From Carboxylicivirga agarovorans (lineage in GTDB: Bacteria > Bacteroidota > Bacteroidia > Bacteroidales > Marinilabiliaceae), in assembly GCF_050589845.1 (NCBI RefSeq), contig NZ_JBNGPA010000003.1, forward strand, positions 186,001-250,000: a stretch of 64,000 bases of DNA, read 5' to 3'. Of this stretch, positions 54,602-63,270 are shown piece by piece. The translations under genes and the position numbers were made by a program. Numbering within the stretch: position 1 is the stretch's first letter; each line of letters starts with the position of its first letter. Under the pieces are notes generated by a model. It was not told the origin of the DNA and made no database searches. It was given only the letters and a program-made list of their open reading frames with translations.

Positions 54602-55165
54602 TCAGATAATGGCAACCAGCAGGCTTGGAAGATACTCCTTCAGCTCTTTTCTAAAGACTTTCAATGCTCTCCCCATTTGTGTTTCAACGGTCTTAATGGA
54701 AATATCCAATTCATCAGCTATCTCACGATACTTTTTACCTTCCTGCCGACTCATAAGATATATCTTACGACATTGTTCGGGTAACGAATCTATTATTTCT
54801 TGCGATTTAATGTTAATTTCTCTAACGAGTAAAGAATCAGTAGTGTCCAGTGAATTCTCGTTAGTATAAACCTCTTTTAAAAACGACTTGTATTTATCCT
54901 CTACTTCCTGATGCTGAATGATATTCAAACTCTTGTTACGGGCAATCTTAAACAGGAAGGAAGAAAAAGACTTTTTAGTATCCAATTGGTTTCGATTCAT
55001 CCAAACTGTATAAAATACTTCCTGCACTACCTCTTGTGTTTCCTCATAATCATTGAGATACTTATTCACAAATGCACATAGTCGTCTGAAATACTTATAA
55101 TACAATAACTCAAAAGCCTGATCATCACCTGCTTTCAACTTTTTTATTGTTTGTTCTTCACGCAT
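54602..55165 (-). CDS. ECF RNA polymerase sigma-70 factor (Bacteroidetes type)
   Basis: 187 residues. Region 2 about 16-82 (AFELLYYKYFRRLCAFVNKY, ETQEVVQEVFYTVWMNRNQL) and region 4 about 122-172 (LPEQCRKIYLMSRQEGKKYR, ELDISIKTVETQMGRALKVF). It should be held inactive by the adjacent FecR protein and direct transcription of the SusCD/M60/sulfatase operon. It ends 77 nt before the FecR start. Confidence 0.96.
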   Translation of the reverse strand: MREEQTIKKLKAGDDQAFELLYYKYFRRLCAFVNKYLNDYEETQEVVQEVFYTVWMNRNQLDTKKSFSSFLFKIARNKSLNIIQHQEVEDKYKSFLKEVYTNENSLDTTDSLLVREINIKSQEIIDSLPEQCRKIYLMSRQEGKKYREIADELDISIKTVETQMGRALKVFRKELKEYLPSLLVAII

Positions 55166-55615
55166 AAATCGTCACCGTATGATAACTAAAAAAACGAAAA
55201 CCAATTCTCAAAGCTAATAATATTCTGAATACTTAAGCATCATTCACCCTGTATAAAGGTATGAACGAATCCTTCGTCAGCTATTAGTATTCAAGTAACA
55301 ATACGACCATTCAAATCCCTGAATATAAGTATGCTTCATTAAATACCTGGATGCTTTTGTACTCGTTTGGTTTTGTTAAAATCATCTGGGTAGGTTTAAT
55401 TCAAGTATACTATTAAAATCTGACACTCTCAACAACAAATAATACCCTATCATAAAACGCCTTTAGCCCCTTCATGGTTTATAATCTTACGCAATGCTGT
55501 GGCTTGGTGTTACAAGGGTTATATGCTCAAACAAGCTCTTCTGAGGTCTTAAAAAGATAGAATTCAACTTTCCTTTAACTCTCCCTGCTGTGCAATACTT
55601 GTATAAAATCAAAAA
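55166..55615. other. Intergenic region upstream of the ECF sigma gene
   Basis: About 450 bases without a gene or clear repeat, AT-rich. It must contain the sigma gene promoter; no convincing -7/-33 pair was fixed by eye. Confidence 0.4.
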
Positions 55616-55640
55616 GCCTGATACATGATATATCAGGCTC
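55616..55640 (-). terminator. Terminator after the PL7 lyase gene
   Basis: 9-bp stem AGCCTGATA / TATCAGGCT, 7-nt loop, followed by TTTTTGATTTT on the minus strand and by TTTTGATTTTTT-type sequence on the plus strand, so it can work both ways. It ends the alginate gene block. Confidence 0.85.
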
Positions 55641-55727
55641 TTTTGATTTTTTGTGTATTTGAATGGAATTCACTTACAAATTGATAAGCAATTTCAACTT
55701 TATACCGGTCAAAAACTATTAATAGTA

Positions 55728-56774
55728 TTAGTTTTTATCCGCTGGAGGTGTTCCTGCTCCAACACTTGCTTCTTTAAACCATACCTCTGCATAACAGCCA
55801 TTGGCATATTGCCTTTCAATATCATCAGCAACACTTTCAGTCTTACTGTTCATCCCTAAACTATCCTCAGAGCATTTGCTTCTGGTTTGATTATAAGCCC
55901 CTTGCTTAAAAAACTGCAACTCGCCGGCATAAGCATTCTCACGTTCTATTCCATCACTTCGGCTGGCAGGATAGCGCTTCTTTATTTGCTCTGGAATAGC
56001 AATTTTTGTGGCAAAATCAGACTTCACTAAGTTTTTGGTAAAAGTGACAGTTTCATGTCCTTCGCTGGCAAATGTCAGATACATTACTCCCTTATAAACA
56101 TTAACCTCATAACTGAATTCTTCGCCTAATGCGATACCATCTACAGGTTCGTCCGGATATTCATCGGCACTGTATCCCACCACGGTATTGTCGTAACCCC
56201 ATGCTGGAGTTGAGTAATCCCATCGTTTGGCATTATCGCCAGCAGTATTTATTTCATAATTCCAAAAGACAGAACCTTTGCTGTGTCCGGGAAACTTCTT
56301 ATAAAAGATTTTCAGAGGTTCATTCTCATGTCCTTCGTCACTGTGTATCTGCCCCACAACAACCGAATATGAAGATGCCACCCGCGCATCACCTGAGCTT
56401 GATACGTGCATAACTTTTAAAGTGCCGGTCAATTTACCGCCTTCCAGGGGCTTCCATCGTTTAATTTGTCCCAATTCCGTCCTTGTATTTTTGGAGGTTC
56501 TTGATGTAACACCAAGGTTGGGTGTTTTATACACCACCCAATTGGTTTCACCTTCATTTTGAACAAAAAAGAAACCATCTTTCTGATAGTTGACTAATTT
56601 GTTGTTATAAGTACCATCACCCAAAAGAATTTTCCATTCGTCCATAAAAGGAATCACATCGCTTGGATAAACAGCATTGTCAACTTCGTTATTTGTTGAC
56701 TTTTTCGAAGAATTAAAACAGCTGCTAAATAACACAGTTAAACTAAGCAGCAAAAGTACTTGAGTGAAATTCAT
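55728..56774 (-). CDS. PL7-family alginate lyase lipoprotein
   Basis: 348 residues. Lipoprotein signal with Cys19 (VLFSSCFNS). The three PL7 motifs are present: RTELGQ (98-103; usual form RTELR), QIH (142-144, the form usually linked to polyG- or broad-specificity enzymes) and FFKQGAYNQ (288-296). PL7 lyases cut alginate by beta-elimination with His (here in QIH) and Tyr. After the last motif there is an unusual tail of about 50 residues containing Cys302 and Cys328, which may form a disulfide. Downstream partner of PL6 in alginate degradation. Length is about 40-60 residues above the usual PL7 core. Confidence 0.88.
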   Translation of the reverse strand: MNFTQVLLLLSLTVLFSSCFNSSKKSTNNEVDNAVYPSDVIPFMDEWKILLGDGTYNNKLVNYQKDGFFFVQNEGETNWVVYKTPNLGVTSRTSKNTRTELGQIKRWKPLEGGKLTGTLKVMHVSSSGDARVASSYSVVVGQIHSDEGHENEPLKIFYKKFPGHSKGSVFWNYEINTAGDNAKRWDYSTPAWGYDNTVVGYSADEYPDEPVDGIALGEEFSYEVNVYKGVMYLTFASEGHETVTFTKNLVKSDFATKIAIPEQIKKRYPASRSDGIERENAYAGELQFFKQGAYNQTRSKCSEDSLGMNSKTESVADDIERQYANGCYAEVWFKEASVGAGTPPADKN

Positions 56775-56810
56775 TTTATTTATCGTTTTTATTCATTTTT
56801 AATGTTCAAG

Positions 56811-57095
56811 CTAAGGTCCCATCCTGCCTCCATCAACCAATAAAGTACTCCCATTCACATAGGCAGAAGCCTTTTAACAAAGGAATACAATGGGGCTTGC
56901 AAAATCATCGGGCCTCCCCCAACGACCGGCTGGTAATCTGGTTAATATGGTTTCTGAGCGTTCAGCATCTTTTCTTAAAGCTTTAGTATTATCGGTATTG
57001 ATATATCCAGGTGCAATGGCATCAACATTCACTCCGTGAGAAGCCCATTCATTGGCGAAAGCCATGGTCATCTGAGCGATGGCATCTTTTGAAGT
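56811..57095 (-). pseudogene. kduD: Broken kduD-like dehydrogenase remnant (C-terminal part, with premature stop)
   Basis: Reading from 57095: TSKDAIAQMTMAFANEW, GVNVDAIAPGYINTDNTKAL, RLPAGRWGRPDDFASPIVFL. This matches the last part of KduD (2-dehydro-3-deoxy-D-gluconate 5-dehydrogenase, SDR family). A TAA at 56874-56876 interrupts the frame, yet the codons beyond it still spell KASAYVNGSTLLVDGG up to a TAG at 56811. The first about 155 residues, including the cofactor-binding GxxxGxG and the catalytic Ser/Tyr region, are missing: the remnant begins where the isomerase-like gene ends. So it is non-functional. It probably arose by deletion joining two neighbouring genes of the alginate operon, followed by a point stop. 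Confidence 0.88.
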
Positions 57096-57928
57096 CCTGC
57101 CAGATTTTCCTCAAGAATAGTTCTTACATCTGCACCTTCCACATGTCCTAGAATCCCAAAGGGACTTGTATATCCCGCATCTAGTAATGTTTGCAGCATT
57201 TGCTTTTCATATTCTCCCTTCCCTATTGTAAGAACCTTATGCCCATCGCGCATACCATTTAAATTGACGGCTGACAGATATGGCAACATGTCTTCCACCA
57301 AAGCAGGAAAGCGTTCTACATCCTTGTGTCCATGATGAAAATTATAAACAATACTTAATTCATGTTGAGGCAAGGCATCAATAATCTTTATTTGATTATT
57401 CGGATTAGCAAACCAGCCAGTATGATTGTAAAGCGCGACTTTGCAATTGATCTCTTCAGCTTTTTCAGCAATAAACTGTATAAAAGCAATCGCTTCTTTA
57501 AGAGATGTTTCATCTGCTTGCTCCTTAAAGAAATTGGGGCTCATACTGACCCAAAAAGTCGTTTCTAAACGTAAGTCTTCTAGAATGGAGAATAATCGTT
57601 CATTGCCCAGACTAATCTTATCAATACTATCTCGTTTGGCATTAAGCCATAGCCATACCGATATAACTTCTATATCCTTTTCAACAGCCAGACTAAGTTC
57701 TTCCTTAGTATCATCCAGATGCCTGTCACGCCAATCATAAGCATACTTCTCAAATCCGAGCTCCTGAAGCATGTCTATTCGTTCTGCCGGTGTGCGTTCT
57801 AATGAGTCGTAGGCAACAATGCACCAGGGATACAATTCTGCCATCTCAATCAACTTTGGCTTTTGCTCACATGAAGCACCCACAAGCAATACAGATAAGA
57901 CTAAAAGCAGCTGTTTATTTCTTAGCAT
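57068..57928 (-). CDS. Sugar phosphate isomerase/epimerase-like lipoprotein, 3' end at a deletion junction
   Basis: 286 residues. Lipoprotein signal with Cys20 (VLLVGASCEQ). Xylose-isomerase-like TIM barrel (AP endonuclease family 2 fold): RIDMLQELGFEKYAYDWRDR, EINCKVALYNHTGWFANPNN, LSIVYNFHHGHKDVERFPAL, LNGMRDGHKVLTIGKGEYEK, GILGHVEGADVRTILEENLA. Likely metal-dependent acting on a free sugar in the periplasm; substrate unknown. The last seven codons (QKMPSLR) come from sequence that in another frame belongs to the kduD remnant, so the natural C-terminus is probably lost or altered by a few residues. It may still be functional. Confidence 0.75.
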   Translation of the reverse strand: MLRNKQLLLVLSVLLVGASCEQKPKLIEMAELYPWCIVAYDSLERTPAERIDMLQELGFEKYAYDWRDRHLDDTKEELSLAVEKDIEVISVWLWLNAKRDSIDKISLGNERLFSILEDLRLETTFWVSMSPNFFKEQADETSLKEAIAFIQFIAEKAEEINCKVALYNHTGWFANPNNQIKIIDALPQHELSIVYNFHHGHKDVERFPALVEDMLPYLSAVNLNGMRDGHKVLTIGKGEYEKQMLQTLLDAGYTSPFGILGHVEGADVRTILEENLAGLQKMPSLR

Positions 57929-57949
57929 GATGGAAGTTTTATAACAAAA

Positions 57950-57971
57950 AAGGCCACCTGTCGGCAGCCTT
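57950..57971 (-). terminator. Terminator between PL6 gene and isomerase-like gene
   Basis: 9-bp stem with two wobble pairs (AAGGCTGCC / GGTGGCCTT), GACA loop, followed by TTTTTTG on the minus strand. It lies about 64 nt past the PL6 stop, so the isomerase/kduD remnant may need its own promoter. Confidence 0.75.
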
Positions 57972-58034
57972 CATTGTGAAATAATCACACAATACACAAA
58001 CACATTACAGGTCAAATATTATAAGTCTAATCGC

Positions 58035-60338
58035 TTAATATACCAGTTTCAGTTTTAGATTCTCTTCAACAACAATTTTACCGGAATTCATTAGTTCATT
58101 ATTGCTATGCGTATTATTCTTGGCTCCCCATAGTAATGCAACAAGTTTTACCGGATTATTTTTAAAGCTGTTATCACTGATTTCAACATTAACAATACCA
58201 CGTGTATTAATTAATATTCCATTCTCTTCCCTGGCACCACAATTGGTAAATGAGCAATGCGTCAATCGCAAGTTACCACCAATTGTAGACTCATCATATC
58301 CACCTCTGTAATAATCAATAACATTACTTTGGATGGAATTAAAATAACAATCATCAATAGTCAGAAACTCTACGTTGTAATCGCCTTTATCATTGGTCTC
58401 TTGTGAAAGCTCTAAACCATTTGCACAGTCACTGAACTTCGTTCCTTTAATGGTAATGAATTCAGCAAAGCTTTGTTTATAGGCCTTTAGCACATAATCG
58501 AAATTTGAAACATCGCAGTTATTAACACTCAAAGTATAATGGCTGGACATGTTTTCTTTTAAACTGGCAAAAGCATACTGAGTATCCTGACCTGTAAGAA
58601 CAATTCCATCCAATACCAAATGCCCTTTCGGATGCATTTCAAAAGCTGCAGTTCCTTTCTTACCTGCATAAATAAGCTTAGCCCTTTTACTGCTTTTAGC
58701 TTTTAGAGTGATATTTTTATTCACTACTAAAGAAGACTTAATGTTATAATTCCCATCATTGAGAACCAACACATCACCCGGTTTAGCTTCTTTGAGATTG
58801 GCAATAAAGTTATCAGTGTTCGTTTCGATCTTATTTGCTTCAACAGTCTCTGTTTCTGTCTCAAACCAATCAGGGCCATACTTTGATTTATCTAAAATAT
58901 CGATACTGCCTTTCAATTGCCCGGCAATGGCACCAATTGCCTCCATAGGATTTCGTTTCTGCCCGCTTATATCTTTGTTTAAGTGTTCAAACTCAAAGCC
59001 CATATAGGCTTCCACTTCAGTTGGCTGACTGACAGGTACGAAAATATTTTCTCCCCCTGGCATCATTTCAATCGAACTGGCTACAAGGCCATCCCGTTTT
59101 TCAAATTCAACACCTTGATTGTTGATCACATTGCTTTTAAACAATACACCATCAGCCTTGTCATGCTCAATAACAGGAGCTGCATCACCCACCTTATTGT
59201 AGATAATGTTATTGGCCACTAATGTACGCAACGGACGTGCTGAACGAATCTCTGACTTGGGCAGCACTTCTCTCTGACTGATGTTGGTACCAACACCAAA
59301 CTGCCAGGGTGATGCACAATCAACCCAGGTATTGTAAGCAACCACAACATCAGTTACCTGGTTATATCTATTCAGAGGTGATTTTGGAATGCCATTCATT
59401 ACAGCCAGTGGACTTCTAAAGCTTTTCCCCTTCAAATTGTAGAAATAATTATTGGTTACCTTATGGCCTGTATTAATAATTCTGATGCCTCCGATATTCT
59501 CAGATTCATCATCACCAATAAAATAGTTACCATCAATGATACAATAATTACCGTGGCGTGTTACCAGGGAGCCTTCACTCTTATAAAAGACATTGTTTCG
59601 AAATTCGTTGTAATTGGTTTTACTGGAAATTATTTCGACCTCGCCATTACAACGGTCAAAAAGGTTATGAGCAACAGTCGTATAACTTGGCGACATCGAA
59701 CTAAAACTATCACCCAACTGTATGGTTTCAGCCTTTGGACCTCCCTTGCGCGGACGTGGGCCAAAATAGTTATGAATTATCTGATGGTAGTTGTTAATGC
59801 TTCTGTTCCCTTTTATATCCACCCGAATGGTAGGGCCCTCATTTGATTTTCCGGATAAGTAACAATGATCGAGCTGATTATGGCGTCCCCAAAACTCAAC
59901 CCAATGGTCTTTTCTGTCGCGGCTCATCTGGTTGAAGTCCTTAATCACACAGTTAGACACCCGGCAATAGCTGGCCAAATGATCCTGGTTAATTTTAAAA
60001 TCAATAACCGCATTGGAAGGTGTATACCCATTTCTAAAGAACAAACCTTCAACATGAATATATGAACCGCCCAACTTAATGCAAGAGACGCCTTCAATAA
60101 ATACTTCTCCAGGTGTTTGTGCCTTTAGCAACACTGGTGCGTCTTTAGTTCCTGCAGTTGATATCTTGATGATAAGGTCTTTCCAAACGCCATTTTTCAT
60201 TACAATAACATCGCCTGCCCTGGCATTGGCAATGGCTGTATTGAGCTGCTCTTTATCGCTTACCAATATCTCATCATTAGTAAGCTGACAAGCAGATAAT
60301 GTTATGATGATTGATAAAAGAATCAGTATTCTTTTCAT
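58035..60338 (-). CDS. PL6-family alginate lyase, two-domain type, lipoprotein
   Basis: 767 residues from the ATG at 60338 (MKRILILLSIIITLSACQLT, lipobox Cys17); the frame upstream to 60392 has no signal. N-terminal parallel beta-helix (about 22-400) with catalytic Lys240 and Arg261 (EVEIISSK and SLVTRHGN, 21 residues apart as in characterised PL6 enzymes) and acidic residues Glu233/Glu235, probably calcium ligands. Further motifs: EFWGRHNQLDHCYLSGKSNE and NYFGPRPRKGGPKAETIQLG. A second beta-helix (about 500-767; NFIANLKEAKPGDVLVLNDG) makes it the long subtype, as in exolytic AlyGC. It releases unsaturated uronate from alginate, which yields DEH for the SDR, KdgK and Eda encoded upstream. Confidence 0.93.
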   Translation of the reverse strand: MKRILILLSIIITLSACQLTNDEILVSDKEQLNTAIANARAGDVIVMKNGVWKDLIIKISTAGTKDAPVLLKAQTPGEVFIEGVSCIKLGGSYIHVEGLFFRNGYTPSNAVIDFKINQDHLASYCRVSNCVIKDFNQMSRDRKDHWVEFWGRHNQLDHCYLSGKSNEGPTIRVDIKGNRSINNYHQIIHNYFGPRPRKGGPKAETIQLGDSFSSMSPSYTTVAHNLFDRCNGEVEIISSKTNYNEFRNNVFYKSEGSLVTRHGNYCIIDGNYFIGDDESENIGGIRIINTGHKVTNNYFYNLKGKSFRSPLAVMNGIPKSPLNRYNQVTDVVVAYNTWVDCASPWQFGVGTNISQREVLPKSEIRSARPLRTLVANNIIYNKVGDAAPVIEHDKADGVLFKSNVINNQGVEFEKRDGLVASSIEMMPGGENIFVPVSQPTEVEAYMGFEFEHLNKDISGQKRNPMEAIGAIAGQLKGSIDILDKSKYGPDWFETETETVEANKIETNTDNFIANLKEAKPGDVLVLNDGNYNIKSSLVVNKNITLKAKSSKRAKLIYAGKKGTAAFEMHPKGHLVLDGIVLTGQDTQYAFASLKENMSSHYTLSVNNCDVSNFDYVLKAYKQSFAEFITIKGTKFSDCANGLELSQETNDKGDYNVEFLTIDDCYFNSIQSNVIDYYRGGYDESTIGGNLRLTHCSFTNCGAREENGILINTRGIVNVEISDNSFKNNPVKLVALLWGAKNNTHSNNELMNSGKIVVEENLKLKLVY

Positions 60339-60515
60339 GATTAACTGTTTTTCACTTCTTATTTTAAACAAAATACAACAATACAGACTCAATCGACATT
60401 GGCATTACAATAAGCTGCATTGTTGTACTCGTTTCGAACTACTATTTATTTTTATAAATCCAAAGCCCGGTGCATGAAGTCCGAAGCAATTTAATATAAA
60501 TCATGTTCTTGCAGC

Positions 60516-61190
60516 TTAACAGGCCTTCAGTTTCTGTACCAGTGTAATGGCTTTTTTTACCATCTCGGTGAGCAACGCATAGTTGCCTGACGCAATAACA
60601 TCTTTGCTAATCAACTGCGATCCCATGCCAACGCAATGAACTCCGGCTTTGAACCATTTAGATAAATTTTCTTCCGTTGGTTCTACACCTCCAGTAGGCA
60701 TTATGCTTGACCATGGACAAGGCCCTTTTATGGCTTTTACAAACTCAGGACCTCCTACCTGCTGACCCGGGAAAATCTTTACGACTTCAGCACCCAGCTC
60801 CTCAGCTTTTGAAATCTCTGTTAACGAACCACAACCTGGTGACCAGCTAACCTTTCGGCGATTACAAACTTTAGCCATTTCTTCATTCAAAACAGGCGAC
60901 ACAATGAAGTCAGCCCCTAACTGCATGTATAAAGCCGTTGTTGCTGCATCAATAATGGAACCAACGCCCATGGCCAATTCCGGTAGTTCCTGACGCACAT
61001 ATTTGGTTAATTTTCCAAACACCTCGTGAGCAAAATCACCGCGATTGGTAAATTCGAAGACACGAGCACCACCCTCGTAACAGGCTTTTAAAACCTGCTT
61101 ACAAATCTCCACATCTGCATGATAAAAAACCGGTACAATACCCGTTTCTTTCATCTTGATGGTAACATCTATTCTTGAAAATTTTGACAT
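60516..61190 (-). CDS. eda: 2-dehydro-3-deoxy-phosphogluconate (KDPG) aldolase
   Basis: 224 residues, cytoplasmic, no signal. Class I aldolase barrel: GGARVFEFTNRGDFAHEVF (family usually has EVTLRT here), ADFIVSPVLNEEMAKVCNRR, SPGCGSLTEISKAEELGAEV, then VVKIFPGQQVGGPEFVKAIK with the Schiff-base Lys in VVKIFP, and MPTGGVEPTEENLSKWFKAG. It splits KDPG into pyruvate and glyceraldehyde 3-phosphate, the last step of the alginate route. It follows the KDG kinase gene by 84 nt. Confidence 0.94.
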   Translation of the reverse strand: MSKFSRIDVTIKMKETGIVPVFYHADVEICKQVLKACYEGGARVFEFTNRGDFAHEVFGKLTKYVRQELPELAMGVGSIIDAATTALYMQLGADFIVSPVLNEEMAKVCNRRKVSWSPGCGSLTEISKAEELGAEVVKIFPGQQVGGPEFVKAIKGPCPWSSIMPTGGVEPTEENLSKWFKAGVHCVGMGSQLISKDVIASGNYALLTEMVKKAITLVQKLKAC

Positions 61191-61274
61191 ATCTAAATGT
61201 TTGAAGACAGAAGACGGATGACAGACACGTAAAATATTTCACTTCTGACCATTGTCTGCTGCCCATATACTATT

Positions 61275-62306
61275 TTATCTACTCACCCGACCTGATGCGT
61301 CACCACTCATCAGCTTCTCAACTTCAGACACAGTCACACGATTGTAGTCACCATATACGGTGTGTTTCAGACACGAAGCTGCGACTGCAAAGTTCAAGGC
61401 CGATTGCAAGTCTTCTTTGTATGTGAGTAAACCATAAATTAATCCACCCATAAACGAATCACCACCACCAACACGGTCAACGATGTGTGTTATCTCGTAA
61501 CCAGGCGATTTATAAAGTGTTTCACCGTCATACAACACACCGGCCCAGCTGTTGTGGTTGGCACTGTGCGAACCACGAAGGGTCGTAATCACTTTCTTAA
61601 CACGAGGGAATTTAGCCATTATTTTCTGCGATACAGATAAATACGCTTCAGCATCGACATGACCACCCGTCACATCAACACCCTCAGGATGAATATCCAA
61701 AGCCATGGCTGCATCCTCTTCATTACCCAATACGACATCACAACCAGCCACTAAATCAGGCATTACTTCTCCGGCTGTTTTACCATATTTCCACAAGTTT
61801 TTACGGTAGTTGATATCGGTCGAAACCGTAATACCACGCTCGTTAGCTGCCTTTATGGCTTCTAAACAAACATCAGCTGCCGATTGTGAAATGGCCGGCG
61901 TAATACCCGTCCAGTGAAACCAGGTTGCTCCTTCAAATACTTTATCCCAATCAACCATGCCGCTTTCGATCTCTGATATGGCAGAATGCGCACGGTCATA
62001 TACCACCTTACTTGCACGGCTAACTGCTCCTGTCTCTAAAAAATAGATCCCCATGCGATCACCACCATAAACAATATCATTGGTATCCACACCTAAACCG
62101 CGCAGTTGCTGAACACACGCTTGAGCAATATCATTTTCAGGCAGGCGAGTTACAAAACTCACAGGTACACCATAATTAGCCAAAGACACGGCTACGTTTC
62201 CTTCTCCTCCACCAAAAGTGGCTGTAAATTCATCGGTTTGATTAAATCTTTTATATCCCGGTGTTGCCAAACGCAACATGATTTCTCCAAATGTTACAAC
62301 TTTCAT
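61275..62306 (-). CDS. kdgK: 2-dehydro-3-deoxygluconate kinase (PfkB family)
   Basis: 343 residues from the ATG at 62306 (MKVVTFGEIMLRLATPGYKR), the normal PfkB N-terminus; the longer frame to 62333 adds nine unrelated residues. Features: FTATFGGGEGNVAVSLANYG (substrate loop), GMVDWDKVFEGATWFHWTGI, GITVSTDINYRKNLWK, EEDAAMALDI, and HIVDRVGGGDSFMGGLIYGL with the catalytic Asp and anion hole (GGGDSF in place of GAGDAF). It phosphorylates KDG to KDPG for Eda. Its leader contains a small CCCGAT / ATCGGG inverted repeat (62313-62328). Confidence 0.93.
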   Translation of the reverse strand: MKVVTFGEIMLRLATPGYKRFNQTDEFTATFGGGEGNVAVSLANYGVPVSFVTRLPENDIAQACVQQLRGLGVDTNDIVYGGDRMGIYFLETGAVSRASKVVYDRAHSAISEIESGMVDWDKVFEGATWFHWTGITPAISQSAADVCLEAIKAANERGITVSTDINYRKNLWKYGKTAGEVMPDLVAGCDVVLGNEEDAAMALDIHPEGVDVTGGHVDAEAYLSVSQKIMAKFPRVKKVITTLRGSHSANHNSWAGVLYDGETLYKSPGYEITHIVDRVGGGDSFMGGLIYGLLTYKEDLQSALNFAVAASCLKHTVYGDYNRVTVSEVEKLMSGDASGRVSR

Positions 62307-62475
62307 AATACAGTTAATTAGCCCCGATATCAATCGGGATTGTTAGCAGACTGCTATTATTCACAAAAAAACTTAATTAACACCCCATCGCCCAGATCAC
62401 TTCCCCAAGGAGAAGATTTAGTTAATTCGGCAATAATTCTTGCTCTCCAGGTCAGGCCGAAGGGAAAGGGGCTTT

Positions 62476-63222
62476 TTAAAACAGCCACAATTTAATGGCC
62501 ATGGCCACAATAGCCACCAATACAAATCGTTTAATCCACTTGTCACCTTTGCTCACTGAGAAATGGCTTCCTAACCATCCGCCAGTAGCACTTCCTATAG
62601 CCAGTATCGAGCCTGCTTTCCAATCAATCATACCTTCGTAGATAAACACTCCCAATGCTGCTACGGTGTAAATTAAGGCAACAGTCACTTTAATACTGTT
62701 GGTTTTAACCAGTGAATAGCCATTGATTTTAACCAATGCCAGCATCATTATAAAACCAATACCAGCATGTAAGAAACCACCATATATGCCAATCAGAAAG
62801 AAGGCGACGTAAGCCAATAGTTTTCGATTCTTACTTAAATTCTCGCCATGCAAATTGTTGTATGATGGATTAAAAGCCATTAATACAGCGACAACAATCA
62901 TCACAACAGACAAGATGCGGTTAAATAGTCTGGCGGGTATATCAACCGCAATATTGGCACCAATAACAGCGCCCAATAAGGCTATACACCCCAAATAAAT
63001 ACCAAAGTTTCCGGGCGATACTTTTTTCGCCTTAAAATTGCTGACTGCCACAATATTTTGCGCCAGTAGAGCAATTCGATTGCTCCCATTTGCAATGGCC
63101 GGAGGAAGACCTAAAAAGATCATTAAAGGAAGTGTAATTAAGGAACCTCCTCCGGCAACTACATTAATGAATCCGGCACCGACTCCTGCCAGCACCAGAA
63201 TTGCATAGTTTATTAAATCCAA
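62476..63222 (-). CDS. TSUP (TauE/SafE) family membrane permease
   Basis: 248 residues with about eight hydrophobic segments and the double-repeat TSUP layout: GVGAGFINVVAGGGSLITLP near the N-terminus and IYGGFLHAGIGFIMMLALVK in the second half, with GSATGGWLGSHFSVSKGDKW near the end. TSUP proteins export or import small anions such as sulfite, sulfonates or carboxylates. The substrate is not evident. In an alginate operon it might export an organic acid; this is a guess. It lies 48 nt after the SDR gene. Confidence 0.88.
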   Translation of the reverse strand: MDLINYAILVLAGVGAGFINVVAGGGSLITLPLMIFLGLPPAIANGSNRIALLAQNIVAVSNFKAKKVSPGNFGIYLGCIALLGAVIGANIAVDIPARLFNRILSVVMIVVAVLMAFNPSYNNLHGENLSKNRKLLAYVAFFLIGIYGGFLHAGIGFIMMLALVKINGYSLVKTNSIKVTVALIYTVAALGVFIYEGMIDWKAGSILAIGSATGGWLGSHFSVSKGDKWIKRFVLVAIVAMAIKLWLF

Positions 63223-63270
63223 AATAAAAAAACCCGTTACAGCTCTTTAGCTGCAACTATCATTGTGTAA

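Noticed and set aside
62313..62328. Inverted repeat upstream of kdgK as riboswitch
   Set aside because: Only a 6-bp stem, no recognisable conserved riboswitch core.
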